Part shown: piece after piece, positions 10,229-18,797 of the stretch
Numbering within the stretch: the stretch's first letter is position 1
Layout of the letters: each line of letters begins with the position of its first letter
From: JABIDZ01 sp964619405
Lineage (GTDB): Archaea; Iainarchaeota; Iainarchaeia; Iainarchaeales; JAAZKV01
Reading direction: 5' to 3'
DNA: 58,025 bases
NCBI GenBank assembly: GCA_964619405.1
Contig: CAZUCF010000006.1
Location: 1 to 58,025, forward strand
Notes under the pieces: generated by a model
The model's input: only the letters and a program-made list of their open reading frames with translations
Databases searched by the model: none
What the model was told of the DNA's origin: nothing
Translations under genes and position numbers: made by a program

Positions 10229-10684
10229 ATGCTTGAAGATTTTATTATAGTAAACAAAATAGATGCAGAATTAATCAATTTTCCAACTTCTACAAACACA
10301 AATGTTGCAGTTGAAAGAAAAAAACTGCCTTTTTCTTCAACAGTAAAAATACAATTATTTAATTCCGTTAAAAATGAGCCGGTTATTATAATAACACATT
10401 TTAATTCAGAGTTAGATTTAAAAAAAATAAAAAAATTGCTTTTGTTGAAAGATAATAATGATTTAATTGAACAAAACAATGATGAAACAATTAATATTAC
10501 TGGTTACAAAAAAGGTTTTGTTCCACCAATTTCTATTTTCGGTATAAGAATTATTCTTGATTCTTCATTAGAAAAAAAAAGTTTTTTGTTTTGCCAAGTA
10601 AGTGAAAAAACTTTTTTGAAAGTGCCAACGCAATCAATAATAGATTATAATGATGAAGTGATTTTTGAAAAAATAACAATTTAA
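10229..10684 (+). CDS. YbaK/ProX-type aminoacyl-tRNA deacylase-like protein
   Basis: About 151 residues, the normal size for a single YbaK/EbsC domain. Members hydrolyse mischarged aminoacyl-tRNAs in trans. The C-terminal half shows the typical pattern: GYKKGFVPPISIFGIRII, then D.SL, then a short strand with a valine-proline turn. No Shine-Dalgarno sequence is seen. A GTG at 10217 in the same frame would add four residues, and I cannot decide between the two starts. The gene lies convergent with sufS. The tRNA substrate cannot be told from sequence. Confidence 0.7.
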   Translation: MLEDFIIVNKIDAELINFPTSTNTNVAVERKKLPFSSTVKIQLFNSVKNEPVIIITHFNSELDLKKIKKLLLLKDNNDLIEQNNDETINITGYKKGFVPPISIFGIRIILDSSLEKKSFLFCQVSEKTFLKVPTQSIIDYNDEVIFEKITI

Positions 10685-10761
10685 ATTCAATTTTTTAGTA
10701 TTTTTTTTATGATTAATTATTCTTTCAAATAATTTTTTTAGTAATTATTTTTTTGTTTGTT

Positions 10762-11976
10762 TTATATTTGTTTTAAAATAAAGCTTAATTTTTCTATAAA
10801 ATAATCAATTTCTTCTATAGTATTATAAAAAGAAAAGCTTGCTCTTGCTAAACCATTTTTATTAAATTTTTTTACAATTGGTTCTGCGCAATGAAAACCA
10901 CTCCTAATAGCAATTCCTTCTTCGTTTAACAAAATTGCTAAATTATGGCAATTAATTTTCTTACAATCCATTAAAACTATTGGTGCACTTTTATTTTTGT
11001 TGCTAATAACTTTTAAACCAATTTTTTCTAATTCATTTGTTGATTGCAAAAACCTTTTTTTTAATAAGTTATCTTGTTTTTCAATTTCATCAAAACCTAT
11101 TTTTTCGATGTATTTTATTGCTTCTCTAAAACCATATACTCCTGCAATATTTGGTGTTCCCGCTTCAAACTTTTTTGGTGACTTTTCAAAAACACTTTTT
11201 TCTATTGAAACACTTTCAACCATGTCACCACCAAAAATAAAAGGACTCATTTTTTCAAGTAATTCATTTTTTCCAACTAGACAACCAACTCCTGTTGGGC
11301 CAAACATTTTGTGTGAGGAAAAAGACATGAAATCAATATTTAATTTTTTAAAATTAACTTTTTTGTTTGGTGTTAGTTGTGCCCCGTCAACACAAAAAAC
11401 TCGTTCATCTTCATGAACAATTTTTTCAATTTCTTTTAAATTTGGTTTAGTTGCAATAGTATTACTTGCCCCACTAATACTAACAATTTTTGAGTTAACA
11501 ACTTTTTTTTCTAAATCGTTTGTATCTAATTCAAGGTTTTTATTAATTTTTACAAATTCTATTTTTGCACCAGTTTTTTTTGCAAGGAATTGCCATGGTA
11601 AAATATTGCTATGGTGTTCCATTTCACTTAAAACAATTTTATCATTTTTTTTTAAAAAATTATTATTCATAAAAGAATACATTATCAAGTTAATTGATTC
11701 GGTAGTGTTTTTTGTAAAAATTATTTCGTTGTTCTTTGAACCAACAAAATTAGCAGTTTCTTTTCTTGTGTTTTCAAAATTAATTGTTGCTTCTTCACTC
11801 ATTTCATGGATCCCTCTGTTTATATTAGCGCAACTTTTTTCATAATATTTTTTTTCAGCATTAATAACTTGTTTTGGTTTTAATGATGTTGCGGCATTAT
11901 CAAAATAAACAATATTTTTTCCATTAATTTTTCTTTTTAAAACAGGGAAATCTTTTCTTATTTTTTTAACATTCAT
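10762..11976 (-). CDS. sufS: Cysteine desulfurase, SufS/CsdA class
   Basis: A 404-residue PLP-dependent class V aminotransferase-fold enzyme that removes sulfur from cysteine for Fe-S clusters and tRNA thiolation. Visible landmarks: DNAATS near residue 26; EMEHHSN with the PLP-stacking histidine near 121-122; the FCVDGAQ loop with Asp197; the PLP lysine in SSHK (Lys223); and the active-site cysteine in RSGFHC (Cys363), the group II (SufS) arrangement. Full family length and all key residues are present. No sufBCDE partner genes occur nearby, so its sulfur acceptor is not evident from context. Confidence 0.95.
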   Translation of the reverse strand: MNVKKIRKDFPVLKRKINGKNIVYFDNAATSLKPKQVINAEKKYYEKSCANINRGIHEMSEEATINFENTRKETANFVGSKNNEIIFTKNTTESINLIMYSFMNNNFLKKNDKIVLSEMEHHSNILPWQFLAKKTGAKIEFVKINKNLELDTNDLEKKVVNSKIVSISGASNTIATKPNLKEIEKIVHEDERVFCVDGAQLTPNKKVNFKKLNIDFMSFSSHKMFGPTGVGCLVGKNELLEKMSPFIFGGDMVESVSIEKSVFEKSPKKFEAGTPNIAGVYGFREAIKYIEKIGFDEIEKQDNLLKKRFLQSTNELEKIGLKVISNKNKSAPIVLMDCKKINCHNLAILLNEEGIAIRSGFHCAEPIVKKFNKNGLARASFSFYNTIEEIDYFIEKLSFILKQI

Positions 11977-12028
11977 AAAAAAAGTATTAAAAGAAAGTAA
12001 TTTTAACCTATTATTCTAAATAATTGTT

Positions 12029-12718
12029 ATGCTTTTTGACTTACACACTCACTCAAAATATAGTATTGATGCTTTATCAAAAATAGAAACCATGTTAAAG
12101 ATTTGTAAAAAAAATAATTTTGGTTTGTCAATAACAGATCATAATAATATGAGTGCTTATTCACAGGGTAATGCTAAAAAACTTGCTAAACAAATGGGTG
12201 TTTTGTTAATTTCAGGAGAAGAAATAAGGGTTCTTGAAAAAGAAAATAGCAATAAGTGTGTTGGCGAGGTAATAGTTTATTGCTTGCAAAAAGAAATTGT
12301 TCCAACAACGTTTGAAAAAATATTGGATGAAGTGAAAAAACAAGATGCTCTTCTTTCTTGCCCACACCCTTTTGATTGGCCAAGAAAAAACTTTTCTGGT
12401 TTTAAAGAGCATTGGAAAAAATTTGATTCAATGGAAGTTTATAATGCGAGAGCATATTATGCTGGTTTGAATAAAAAATCACAATTCTTTTTCAATAATG
12501 TTGTTAAAGAAAAAAAGATTGCTGCGCTAGGGGTTAGTGATGCTCATACTCCTGAAGAAATAGGTAATGGGTTAACTGAGATAAATGCTATTAACGAGGA
12601 AGAATTTAGGCGAGAAATAAAAAAAGGTTTAACAAAAATTATTATTAATGATAAAGCAAGAGTGTGGCATCATTTTCAAACACAATTAGCAAGAAAAAAT
12701 ATTATTAGTGAAAGGTGA
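12029..12718 (+). CDS. PHP-domain metal-dependent phosphoesterase
   Basis: A 229-residue PHP-family hydrolase. Metal-binding motifs are in the family order: HTHSKYS at residues 6-12, TDHN, GEE, CPHP, then SDAHTPEE. Single-domain PHP proteins hydrolyse phosphomonoesters or nucleotides; the substrate is unknown here. The following gene starts after an AGGTGA sequence inside this gene's last codons, so the two are translationally linked. Cytoplasmic. Confidence 0.9.
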   Translation: MLFDLHTHSKYSIDALSKIETMLKICKKNNFGLSITDHNNMSAYSQGNAKKLAKQMGVLLISGEEIRVLEKENSNKCVGEVIVYCLQKEIVPTTFEKILDEVKKQDALLSCPHPFDWPRKNFSGFKEHWKKFDSMEVYNARAYYAGLNKKSQFFFNNVVKEKKIAALGVSDAHTPEEIGNGLTEINAINEEEFRREIKKGLTKIIINDKARVWHHFQTQLARKNIISER

Positions 12719-12722
12719 TTAT

Positions 12723-13313
12723 TTGTCTTTTAAAACAAAAAAAATAAGGAAAATGTTTCCAAAAAAAGGTCCTGAAAAAAAAGCTTTATTTTTTTTGTCA
12801 AATTTGTTAAGACTTGATAATGCTAAGCGAAAAAGTGTTTATAAAAAGGTTTTGAAATCCAAAAAAAGTTTGGAAAAATCAACTTTGGTTAGGTTAAGAA
12901 GAACTGCTTCTTCAAGGAGAAAAGTTTTTTTAACAATGGATTCTCTTGTCAAAGATTATGTTAAAAAGTGTCCTGGTTTTGAAGGAGTAATTATTTTTGG
13001 GGGTATTGTTAAAAAAGAATCTCCTCCAACCGATTTAGATTTTATTTTTGTGGGGAAACTGGCTGAGAAAGATAGGCGTGATTTCTCTAATATTCTTCAA
13101 AAAGAATTAAAAATTCCTACAAATCCTTTTCCAGTTGAAATTGATTTGAATTCAAATCCGAAAAGATGGGAAGAATTATTATCTACTCCTTACTTGAGTT
13201 CTTACAGAGAGTGGGTGCCACAAAATTTTGTTGGACCTGATTTTTTTAGAAGGAGATTAAATAGAAAGTTTAGTTCAGCATTAAAAAAAGTTGGTAGAAA
13301 AGAGTTTGAATAA
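12723..13313 (+). CDS. Nucleotidyltransferase-like protein
   Basis: About 196 residues. A basic helical N-terminal part precedes a strand-turn-strand segment, VIIFGGIVKKESPPTDLDF, that matches the pol-beta/MNT-type nucleotidyltransferase motif (GG or GS, then D-x-D), with a further Asp in VEIDLN about 40 residues later. I use the TTG at 12723 because AGGTGA lies four bases before it; a GTG at 12708 is in frame. Basic N-terminus suggests nucleic acid binding. It lies between the PHP gene and the CDP-alcohol transferase. Exact reaction unknown. Confidence 0.6.
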   Translation: MSFKTKKIRKMFPKKGPEKKALFFLSNLLRLDNAKRKSVYKKVLKSKKSLEKSTLVRLRRTASSRRKVFLTMDSLVKDYVKKCPGFEGVIIFGGIVKKESPPTDLDFIFVGKLAEKDRRDFSNILQKELKIPTNPFPVEIDLNSNPKRWEELLSTPYLSSYREWVPQNFVGPDFFRRRLNRKFSSALKKVGRKEFE

Positions 13314-13344
13314 AGTTTTTATTGTAGTAAGTTGTTCTATAATT

Positions 13345-13977
13345 ATGATTTCAAAGGTTAGAGGCAAAATTACTCCGTTGCAAAATATTTTGGCTTGGCC
13401 TTTTATTAAATTAAGAGTTTCTCCTAACCTTATTTCTGTTATTGGTTTGTTGTTAGCTATTATTGGTGCTTTTTTTGTTTTCCAACAAAATTGGTTAGTA
13501 GCTCTAATTTTTTTTATTTTGGCTCCAACAATGGATTTGATTGATGGGAAAGTGGCGCGAACCCTTAACAAAGTGAGCAATTGGGGTAATTATTTTGAGA
13601 CAATGATTGACAAAATGGTTGATTTTGCTATGCTTGGTTCTTTTGTTTTTGTTCCTGGTCTTCAAATAGCATCTGTTCTTGCTTTGGGTTCCTCAATGCT
13701 TTCTTCTTACGCTAAACCAAGGGTTGCTTTGATAATAATTACTGATAATAGGGATTGGCCGGCTATTGGGGAGCATGGTGATAAATTGTTAATTGTTTTA
13801 ATTTCTCTATTATTTGCTTCAATTGGTTTTAATTTTATTGAATACTTTTTGTATTTGATTATTGTAATATCATTAATTGGTACTGTCCAGAGAATGGTTT
13901 ATGCAAAAAAACTTATTGTTGAGGCTGAGAAGAAGGGTTCTTTGTTGCCTTATATTAAAAAGAAGAAAGAAAGATAA
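13345..13977 (+). CDS. CDP-alcohol phosphatidyltransferase family membrane enzyme
   Basis: A 210-residue integral membrane enzyme with about six helices that transfers a CDP-activated lipid onto an alcohol (archaeal candidates: myo-inositol-1-phosphate, glycerol-phosphate or serine acceptors). The signature D-x2-DG-x2-AR-x8-G-x3-D-x3-D is seen from Asp64 as DLIDGKVAR, then Gly81 and Asp89. The third motif aspartate is replaced by Glu85 (GNYFETMID), which is unusual because this residue helps bind metal and deprotonate the acceptor. Start: ATG 13345 (MISKVRG); an upstream GTG at 13291 would overlap the previous gene. Probably part of ether phospholipid synthesis. Confidence 0.85.
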   Translation: MISKVRGKITPLQNILAWPFIKLRVSPNLISVIGLLLAIIGAFFVFQQNWLVALIFFILAPTMDLIDGKVARTLNKVSNWGNYFETMIDKMVDFAMLGSFVFVPGLQIASVLALGSSMLSSYAKPRVALIIITDNRDWPAIGEHGDKLLIVLISLLFASIGFNFIEYFLYLIIVISLIGTVQRMVYAKKLIVEAEKKGSLLPYIKKKKER

Positions 13978-14156
13978 ATTCAATATTAAAAAAAGTAAAA
14001 TTAGTTTTTAAAAAATTAAGTATTTTTGTTTAAAGATTGAATCTTTTTTATTTTGATTATATTTTGTTCTTATTTTTTATGAATTTAATTTCTTGTGTTT
14101 TAATTTTTATTTTATATTTTATTTTTTTGTAGTTTTAATTTAATTCTTTTTTGTTT

Positions 14157-15020
14157 TTAAAAGTTTTTCAATATTTTTTCTGATTTTTTTACAAAATCCT
14201 TATTGCTATTGACTTTAACAAAAGTTATGTCTTCTCTTATTTTCATTTGTGAATCACTGTCCTTGTCTCCAAACGCGTAAGCAATTATTTTGTCACTTGG
14301 TTCAATTTTGAATTTGTTTAGAGCTCTTAAAACGCCTAAATGTTTTCCTAGTTCTATTGGGTAAATAGCTATTCCAGTTTTAATATCTTGAACAACTAGT
14401 TCAACAGGGCTACCAAACTTTTTTGTTATCTCAAAAAACTTTTTTTGTTCTTTAACAAGTTTTTTCAAAATATTAATTGCTTTTGCTCGCTCTTTATTAG
14501 TATTGTTTTCTAATTCAAAACAAATTCTTGCGTCCCCAACAAGTTCTTCAACTAAAGCTGGTTTTGTTTTTATTCCATTATATTTTAATTGTTGGTTTAA
14601 TTCTTTTCCAATTAACATTTTGTATAATAAGAATTGATCTAATGTTGAAAAAGTTTCTCGTTTAATAACATATTTTTTTATTAGGACAGCGTTTTGGTTT
14701 TTAAAAACAATTTTGCTTTTTTTTGTTTTGAATTCATATGTGGAACTTAATTGGTCTAATCCAAGTGCACCAAAAATTAATGATTCATTAAACAAATTTT
14801 CTTTTTTTAATCGGCTAATAAAACCGTTTCCAATTCTTAATTCTCTTATTGATCTGGCAGTAATAAAAACTAGTTTGAAACCATTTTTTTTAAATTTTTT
14901 TAGAATTCTTATTGATTCGTCAGTTATTTTTGGTGAAACATTTTGAACATAAACATCGCCTTCTGTTAATACTCCATCAATATCAAAAAAAGCTATTTTT
15001 GATTTTATTATTTGAATCAT
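14157..15020 (-). CDS. HAD-superfamily hydrolase
   Basis: A 287-residue phosphatase-like protein. The nucleophile motif FFDIDGVLTEG (Asp13, Asp15) opens the protein, motif II is in FITARS, and the acidic motif IV is in AFGDKDSDSQM. A large cap of about 130 residues sits between them, as in Cof/phosphomannomutase or sucrose-phosphatase types. All catalytic residues are intact. It is divergent from the tRNA-binding protein gene to its right. Substrate unknown. Confidence 0.85.
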   Translation of the reverse strand: MIQIIKSKIAFFDIDGVLTEGDVYVQNVSPKITDESIRILKKFKKNGFKLVFITARSIRELRIGNGFISRLKKENLFNESLIFGALGLDQLSSTYEFKTKKSKIVFKNQNAVLIKKYVIKRETFSTLDQFLLYKMLIGKELNQQLKYNGIKTKPALVEELVGDARICFELENNTNKERAKAINILKKLVKEQKKFFEITKKFGSPVELVVQDIKTGIAIYPIELGKHLGVLRALNKFKIEPSDKIIAYAFGDKDSDSQMKIREDITFVKVNSNKDFVKKSEKILKNF

Positions 15021-15082
15021 CGTTAATAATAAATTTGTTTAGATTTAAATACTTTTTTGAATACAATTTTTTTGGTGGTTTA

Positions 15083-15406
15083 ATGGTTTCTTTTGAGGAT
15101 TGGCAAAAAATTGATTTGAGAGTTGGTTTAATTGAAAATGTTGAAGATATTGCGGGCAAAGACAAGTTGTACAAGTTAAGTGTTGATTTTAAAGAATCAA
15201 AGAGAATTGTTATTGCTGGTTTAAAATTTTTTTTCAAAAAAGAGGATTTGTTGAACAAAAAAGCTGTTTTTGTTTTTAATTTGGATCCAGTAAAACTAGC
15301 TGGAATAAATTCTGAAGCAATGATTCTTGCTGCGAAAAACTCTGTTAATGAGTACAAAGTTTTTTTTGCTGATGATTCTATTGAACAAGGAACAAAATTA
15401 GAATAA
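15083..15406 (+). CDS. Stand-alone tRNA-binding OB-fold protein (MetRS C-terminal/CsaA-like)
   Basis: A 107-residue single-domain protein. The opening SFEDWQKIDLRVGLI and the later IVIAGLK, VFNLDPVKLAGINSEAMILAA segments are those of the tRNA-binding EMAP-II/CsaA fold found at the C-terminus of methionyl-tRNA synthetase and as free proteins in archaea. Probably assists a synthetase by binding tRNA. Start: ATG with GGTGGT four bases upstream. It is divergent from the HAD gene. Confidence 0.9.
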   Translation: MVSFEDWQKIDLRVGLIENVEDIAGKDKLYKLSVDFKESKRIVIAGLKFFFKKEDLLNKKAVFVFNLDPVKLAGINSEAMILAAKNSVNEYKVFFADDSIEQGTKLE

Positions 15407-15500
15407 TTTTTTAAATTAAAATAGTTTTTAAAAAAATGAAAAAATTTTTAAAATCAAATATTTTTATTTTTGTATTGATTATTAATTAATTTTTTGTTAT

Positions 15501-15551
15501 GCTAATAATGTAATTAAGCTAATAATGTAGTTAAGCTAATAATGTAATTAA
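15501..15551. repeat. 17-bp direct repeat, three copies, over the 3' end of the TraB gene
   Basis: Three tandem copies of a 17-base unit (GCTAATAATGTARTTAA on the plus strand) begin at 15501, 15518 and 15535. The innermost copy codes for the last residues and the stop of the TraB-family gene; the others lie just beyond the stop. Confidence 0.85.
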
Positions 15552-16694
15552 GTATGGCACAGCAATTAGTGTTCCTATCATTGAACCAATGTTTGTTAAT
15601 GCTGTTACTATCAAAATGTGTGATACTTTGTTTTTGTAAAAACCTTTAATTGTTGAAACATTACTTAAATTTTCAAAATCAATTACTCTTGGTGAATTAA
15701 ATTTGGTTTCAGTTATTGCTGTCATCCAACCAGCGGCTATTGCTGGGTGTAATGAAGTAAATGGCGCTGCTAAAAAAGCAGTTAAAATTGATATTGGGTG
15801 TGCTCTTGCTATTGTTGCTCCTATTGCAGAACAAATTCCGTTAGCAAGAAACCAAATTATCAAAGCATTTATTGTTGTGTTAAAACCTTTTGTTGTGAAC
15901 AAAAAAACAAGGAATACGAAAAATAATATTGGTATTAAGTATGACAAGTATTTCAAATAATTTCTTTTCTTTGGAATAATATTTAATTTTTGTAAATCAG
16001 TTTTTTTGTTTTTTTTAATGTTTTCACAAATACCATTTAAATGTCCTGCTCCAACGACAGCAACCATTTTTTTTCCAGGACTATTTTTTATCATTTCTGT
16101 TATATAATCATCTCTTTCATCAACAAGAACTTTTTTTACTGATGGCATTTGTCTTCCCAATTCTTTCATTAATTTATTTATTAGATCCTCGTTTTTTAAT
16201 TCCTCAATTTTTATTGCATCAATTTTTTCTCCATTACTCATTCCGCCAAAAAAACCCATTATTATTGAGCTACCTAACCTTAATTTTTCTCGCAGAGTCA
16301 TTGTTTTGAAAGCTCTTTTCAATGTAACATTTACATTTCTGTCAAGTAATCTAATTGGTATTTTGTTTTCTTGTGATTTTTTAATTGCAACCATCATTTC
16401 GGAACCAGGTTGTACACCTACTTTTGCACCCAATTGTTTTTGTAAGTTTGAAAGTAATATATTTAATAAAAACAAGTAGGTTTTCCCAGTTTTAACAACT
16501 TCAATAATATTGGTTTGCTGCCATTTTTGACCGCTAACCAATTGGTGTAATCGTTCATTATCTAATTCTATTCCAACTACATCTGGTTTTTCTTCTTCAA
16601 TCGTTTTCTCAACTAGTATCATTGATTCTTTTGAAATATGCGCTGTTCCAACAAGAATTATTTCTTTGTCACTCAAAGTTATTTTCCTTATCAT
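15531..16694 (-). CDS. TraB/PrgY (GumN-like) family membrane protein
   Basis: A 387-residue protein. The N-terminal soluble domain shows the TraB family motifs: LVGTAHISKES near residue 14, GIELDNERL near residue 41, and VVGAGHLNGI near residue 217. The C-terminal third holds about four membrane helices. Related proteins in enterococci inhibit peptide-pheromone signalling and the fold is thought to be a metal-dependent peptidase; the archaeal role is unknown. The gene's 3' end is part of a three-copy 17-bp repeat. Confidence 0.9.
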   Translation of the reverse strand: MIRKITLSDKEIILVGTAHISKESMILVEKTIEEEKPDVVGIELDNERLHQLVSGQKWQQTNIIEVVKTGKTYLFLLNILLSNLQKQLGAKVGVQPGSEMMVAIKKSQENKIPIRLLDRNVNVTLKRAFKTMTLREKLRLGSSIIMGFFGGMSNGEKIDAIKIEELKNEDLINKLMKELGRQMPSVKKVLVDERDDYITEMIKNSPGKKMVAVVGAGHLNGICENIKKNKKTDLQKLNIIPKKRNYLKYLSYLIPILFFVFLVFLFTTKGFNTTINALIIWFLANGICSAIGATIARAHPISILTAFLAAPFTSLHPAIAAGWMTAITETKFNSPRVIDFENLSNVSTIKGFYKNKVSHILIVTALTNIGSMIGTLIAVPYLITLLA

Positions 16695-16778
16695 TACAAA
16701 ATTAAGAAAAAAAGTATTTTAAACAAGCGTATTAAATTTATTTTTTGCTGGTTAAAATAACAAATTAATGAGTTTTAG

Positions 16779-16793
16779 TGAAAGGTTTAAATA
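16779..16793 (+). promoter_or_regulatory. BRE plus TATA promoter for the coiled-coil surface protein
   Basis: GAAAGG followed by TTTAAATA, ending 22 bases before the ATG at 16815, the expected spacing for a leaderless archaeal mRNA. Confidence 0.7.
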
Positions 16794-16814
16794 CTTCTCC
16801 GTTTTATTTATTTT

Positions 16815-17846
16815 ATGGCTTACAAGAAACCAATTCTGTTATTATTAATTCTTGTTTTTTCTTTGGGGTTTGTAAACTCTTTAAGTGTTTCAGTTGATAG
16901 TCCTCTTTCGCAAGGCCAACAATGGTCTATTAATGCAAATTTGTCTTCTCTTAATAATGGTGAGAATGTAAGAATTTATTTGGATTCTGAACAAATTTTT
17001 GTTGTTACCAAGGTTGATAACTTATACTTGGAGGTTACGTCTTCGTCAAGAGTAGTTAATAGTATTTTAAACAAGGATAATGGTTTTTTGACTTTGGTTT
17101 GTTCTGGTTTGAGTACTGGGAATTATGATATCGAGTTAAAATCAAGTAATGATTCTGTTGGGGCAAGCGTTGTTTTTTTTGAGCCAAGTAGTAAGTCAGA
17201 TCAAGAAAAATTGGAAAATGATGTTTCTATTTTAGAAGGGCAAATAAATTCTCTTAAAAGTACTATTTCGACTTTGGAGCAACAAAACCAAGTTAAGGAC
17301 TCACAGATTTCAGATTTGTTAAAAGAGAATTCTGAATTAGATTCGGCTTTAATTTTATTGGAGTCAAAGTTAAGGTTGTTAGAACAAGAAGGTAAGTCAA
17401 GTGAGGAAATAATTTTGGAGATGAAAAGCGATTTGAATGACTTGCTTGTTGAAAGAGAAAATCAAAAAAATTCTCCTTTGTCTGGAATGTTTGCTTTTGG
17501 TGCACAAAATTCTGGGATTTTAATAGGATTGTTTGCTTTAATCGCATTAATTGTTGTAGGTATTTTTATTAGGTCTAGAACTGGTTCAATTTATTCTAGT
17601 TCATTGTTTGGTGATGATGATGTTGCGCCTGATTTGAACCCTGTTGAATCAGATGAATCTTCTCTTAATGAGACAAGAGTTTCTCCATTCAAATCATTTT
17701 TTTCTGGTTTGAAAAAGAAGAAGAGCCCTGTTCTAAATTCTAACAAGAAAAAGTGGGCTGTTGAACCATATCATGGTGAGGAAAAAAATAGTGTTTCTAA
17801 AGAAGAGAAGCGATTTGATTTAGGTGATTTAATCAAAAAGGATTAA
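16815..17846 (+). CDS. Exported coiled-coil protein with one transmembrane helix
   Basis: A 343-residue protein of unknown function. Signal peptide at about residues 1-22 (LLLLILVFSLGFVNS), a short beta-rich extracellular domain (about 23-130), a coiled coil (about 133-220, rich in Leu/Glu/Gln with heptad spacing), a transmembrane helix near residues 235-253, and a cytoplasmic tail of about 90 residues ending in charged sequence. It could be a surface sensor or scaffold that links outside and inside. Transcribed from its own leaderless promoter. Confidence 0.75.
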   Translation: MAYKKPILLLLILVFSLGFVNSLSVSVDSPLSQGQQWSINANLSSLNNGENVRIYLDSEQIFVVTKVDNLYLEVTSSSRVVNSILNKDNGFLTLVCSGLSTGNYDIELKSSNDSVGASVVFFEPSSKSDQEKLENDVSILEGQINSLKSTISTLEQQNQVKDSQISDLLKENSELDSALILLESKLRLLEQEGKSSEEIILEMKSDLNDLLVERENQKNSPLSGMFAFGAQNSGILIGLFALIALIVVGIFIRSRTGSIYSSSLFGDDDVAPDLNPVESDESSLNETRVSPFKSFFSGLKKKKSPVLNSNKKKWAVEPYHGEEKNSVSKEEKRFDLGDLIKKD

Positions 17847-17894
17847 ATTAAAAAAAATAATGAATTAAAATTAATCAATTTATTTTAATTTTTT

Positions 17895-18605
17895 TTATTT
17901 AAATTTTTTATTCATTTCTCCAAAGTAAAAATTCTTTTTTTCTTCAATAACCCATATTTCAAAATTTTTTGATTTTTTTAAATAAGGGCTTATTAAATCT
18001 TCATTTAATAAATCAGTTCCAATATTAATAAAACCAAATGATGGTAAAACAATAACTTCTTTTTTCTTGTATTTTGTTTTAGCAATACACTTGAATTTTT
18101 CTCTTTTGTATTCGTCTGATAAAATGATTGCACTATGCTCGTGCCCAATAATAATTATTTTCTTTTTTGTTTCAATTATTTTGTCACCATGGCAAAAACA
18201 ATAATTATTTTCCTCAAATTTTTCTATTGCCTTAAAATTTTTCCATTTTGCAATACTATTAATATATTTGTCATGGTTTCCTTTTATTATAATTAGTTTT
18301 TCGCACTTTGTTTCTAAAAAATCAATGATTTTGATTACTTCAACCCATTCTTGGTTATTTATTGTTCCAAATTCGTGTTTTATGTCGCCTAATAAAACAA
18401 TTTTTTTTAGTTGACCAGTTTTTTTTAAAACAAAATCCAATTCTCCCAATGTTTTTGAAAAATTGTTTCTTGGAACAAATACTCCTTTTTTATTATACTC
18501 TTCTTCTTGGCCTAAGTGAAGGTCTCCTATTACAAGTATTTTTTCTTTTTTGAACCATAATGCCATTGAAATAATTTCAGTGTTTTTTAAAACTTTTTTT
18601 TCCAT
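17895..18605 (-). CDS. ICC-like metallophosphoesterase (COG1407 type)
   Basis: A 236-residue calcineurin-like phosphoesterase. Motifs in order: IGDLHLG (residue 26 on), GDIKHEFG, KGNHDKY, and GHEHSAI, which together carry the two-metal site. This type is usually encoded beside an Lhr-type helicase, and that is the case here, which suggests a joint nucleic acid repair role. The helicase gene lies upstream on the same strand with about 190 T-rich bases between. Confidence 0.88.
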   Translation of the reverse strand: MEKKVLKNTEIISMALWFKKEKILVIGDLHLGQEEEYNKKGVFVPRNNFSKTLGELDFVLKKTGQLKKIVLLGDIKHEFGTINNQEWVEVIKIIDFLETKCEKLIIIKGNHDKYINSIAKWKNFKAIEKFEENNYCFCHGDKIIETKKKIIIIGHEHSAIILSDEYKREKFKCIAKTKYKKKEVIVLPSFGFINIGTDLLNEDLISPYLKKSKNFEIWVIEEKKNFYFGEMNKKFK

Positions 18606-18797
18606 GTGAAAAACCTTTTTTATTAAAATAATTTTTTTTAATTGTTGATTAATATTGTTTAATTTTGAATTATTTTTTTATTTTGTTTTTTGCTTTGAAA
18701 TTATTTTTTTAATATTATTTTTTTTATTTTATTATTTTTTTTGTATTATTTTTTTTGTATTATTTTTTTGTAGTATTATTTTTTTTATTAGTTATTT

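Noticed and set aside
12186..12412. Minus-strand frames inside the PHP gene
   Set aside because: They are shadows of a well-supported plus-strand enzyme with all its motifs.
15501..15551. A CRISPR-like array of the 17-bp repeat
   Set aside because: The copies are directly tandem without spacers, and no cas genes occur in the window.
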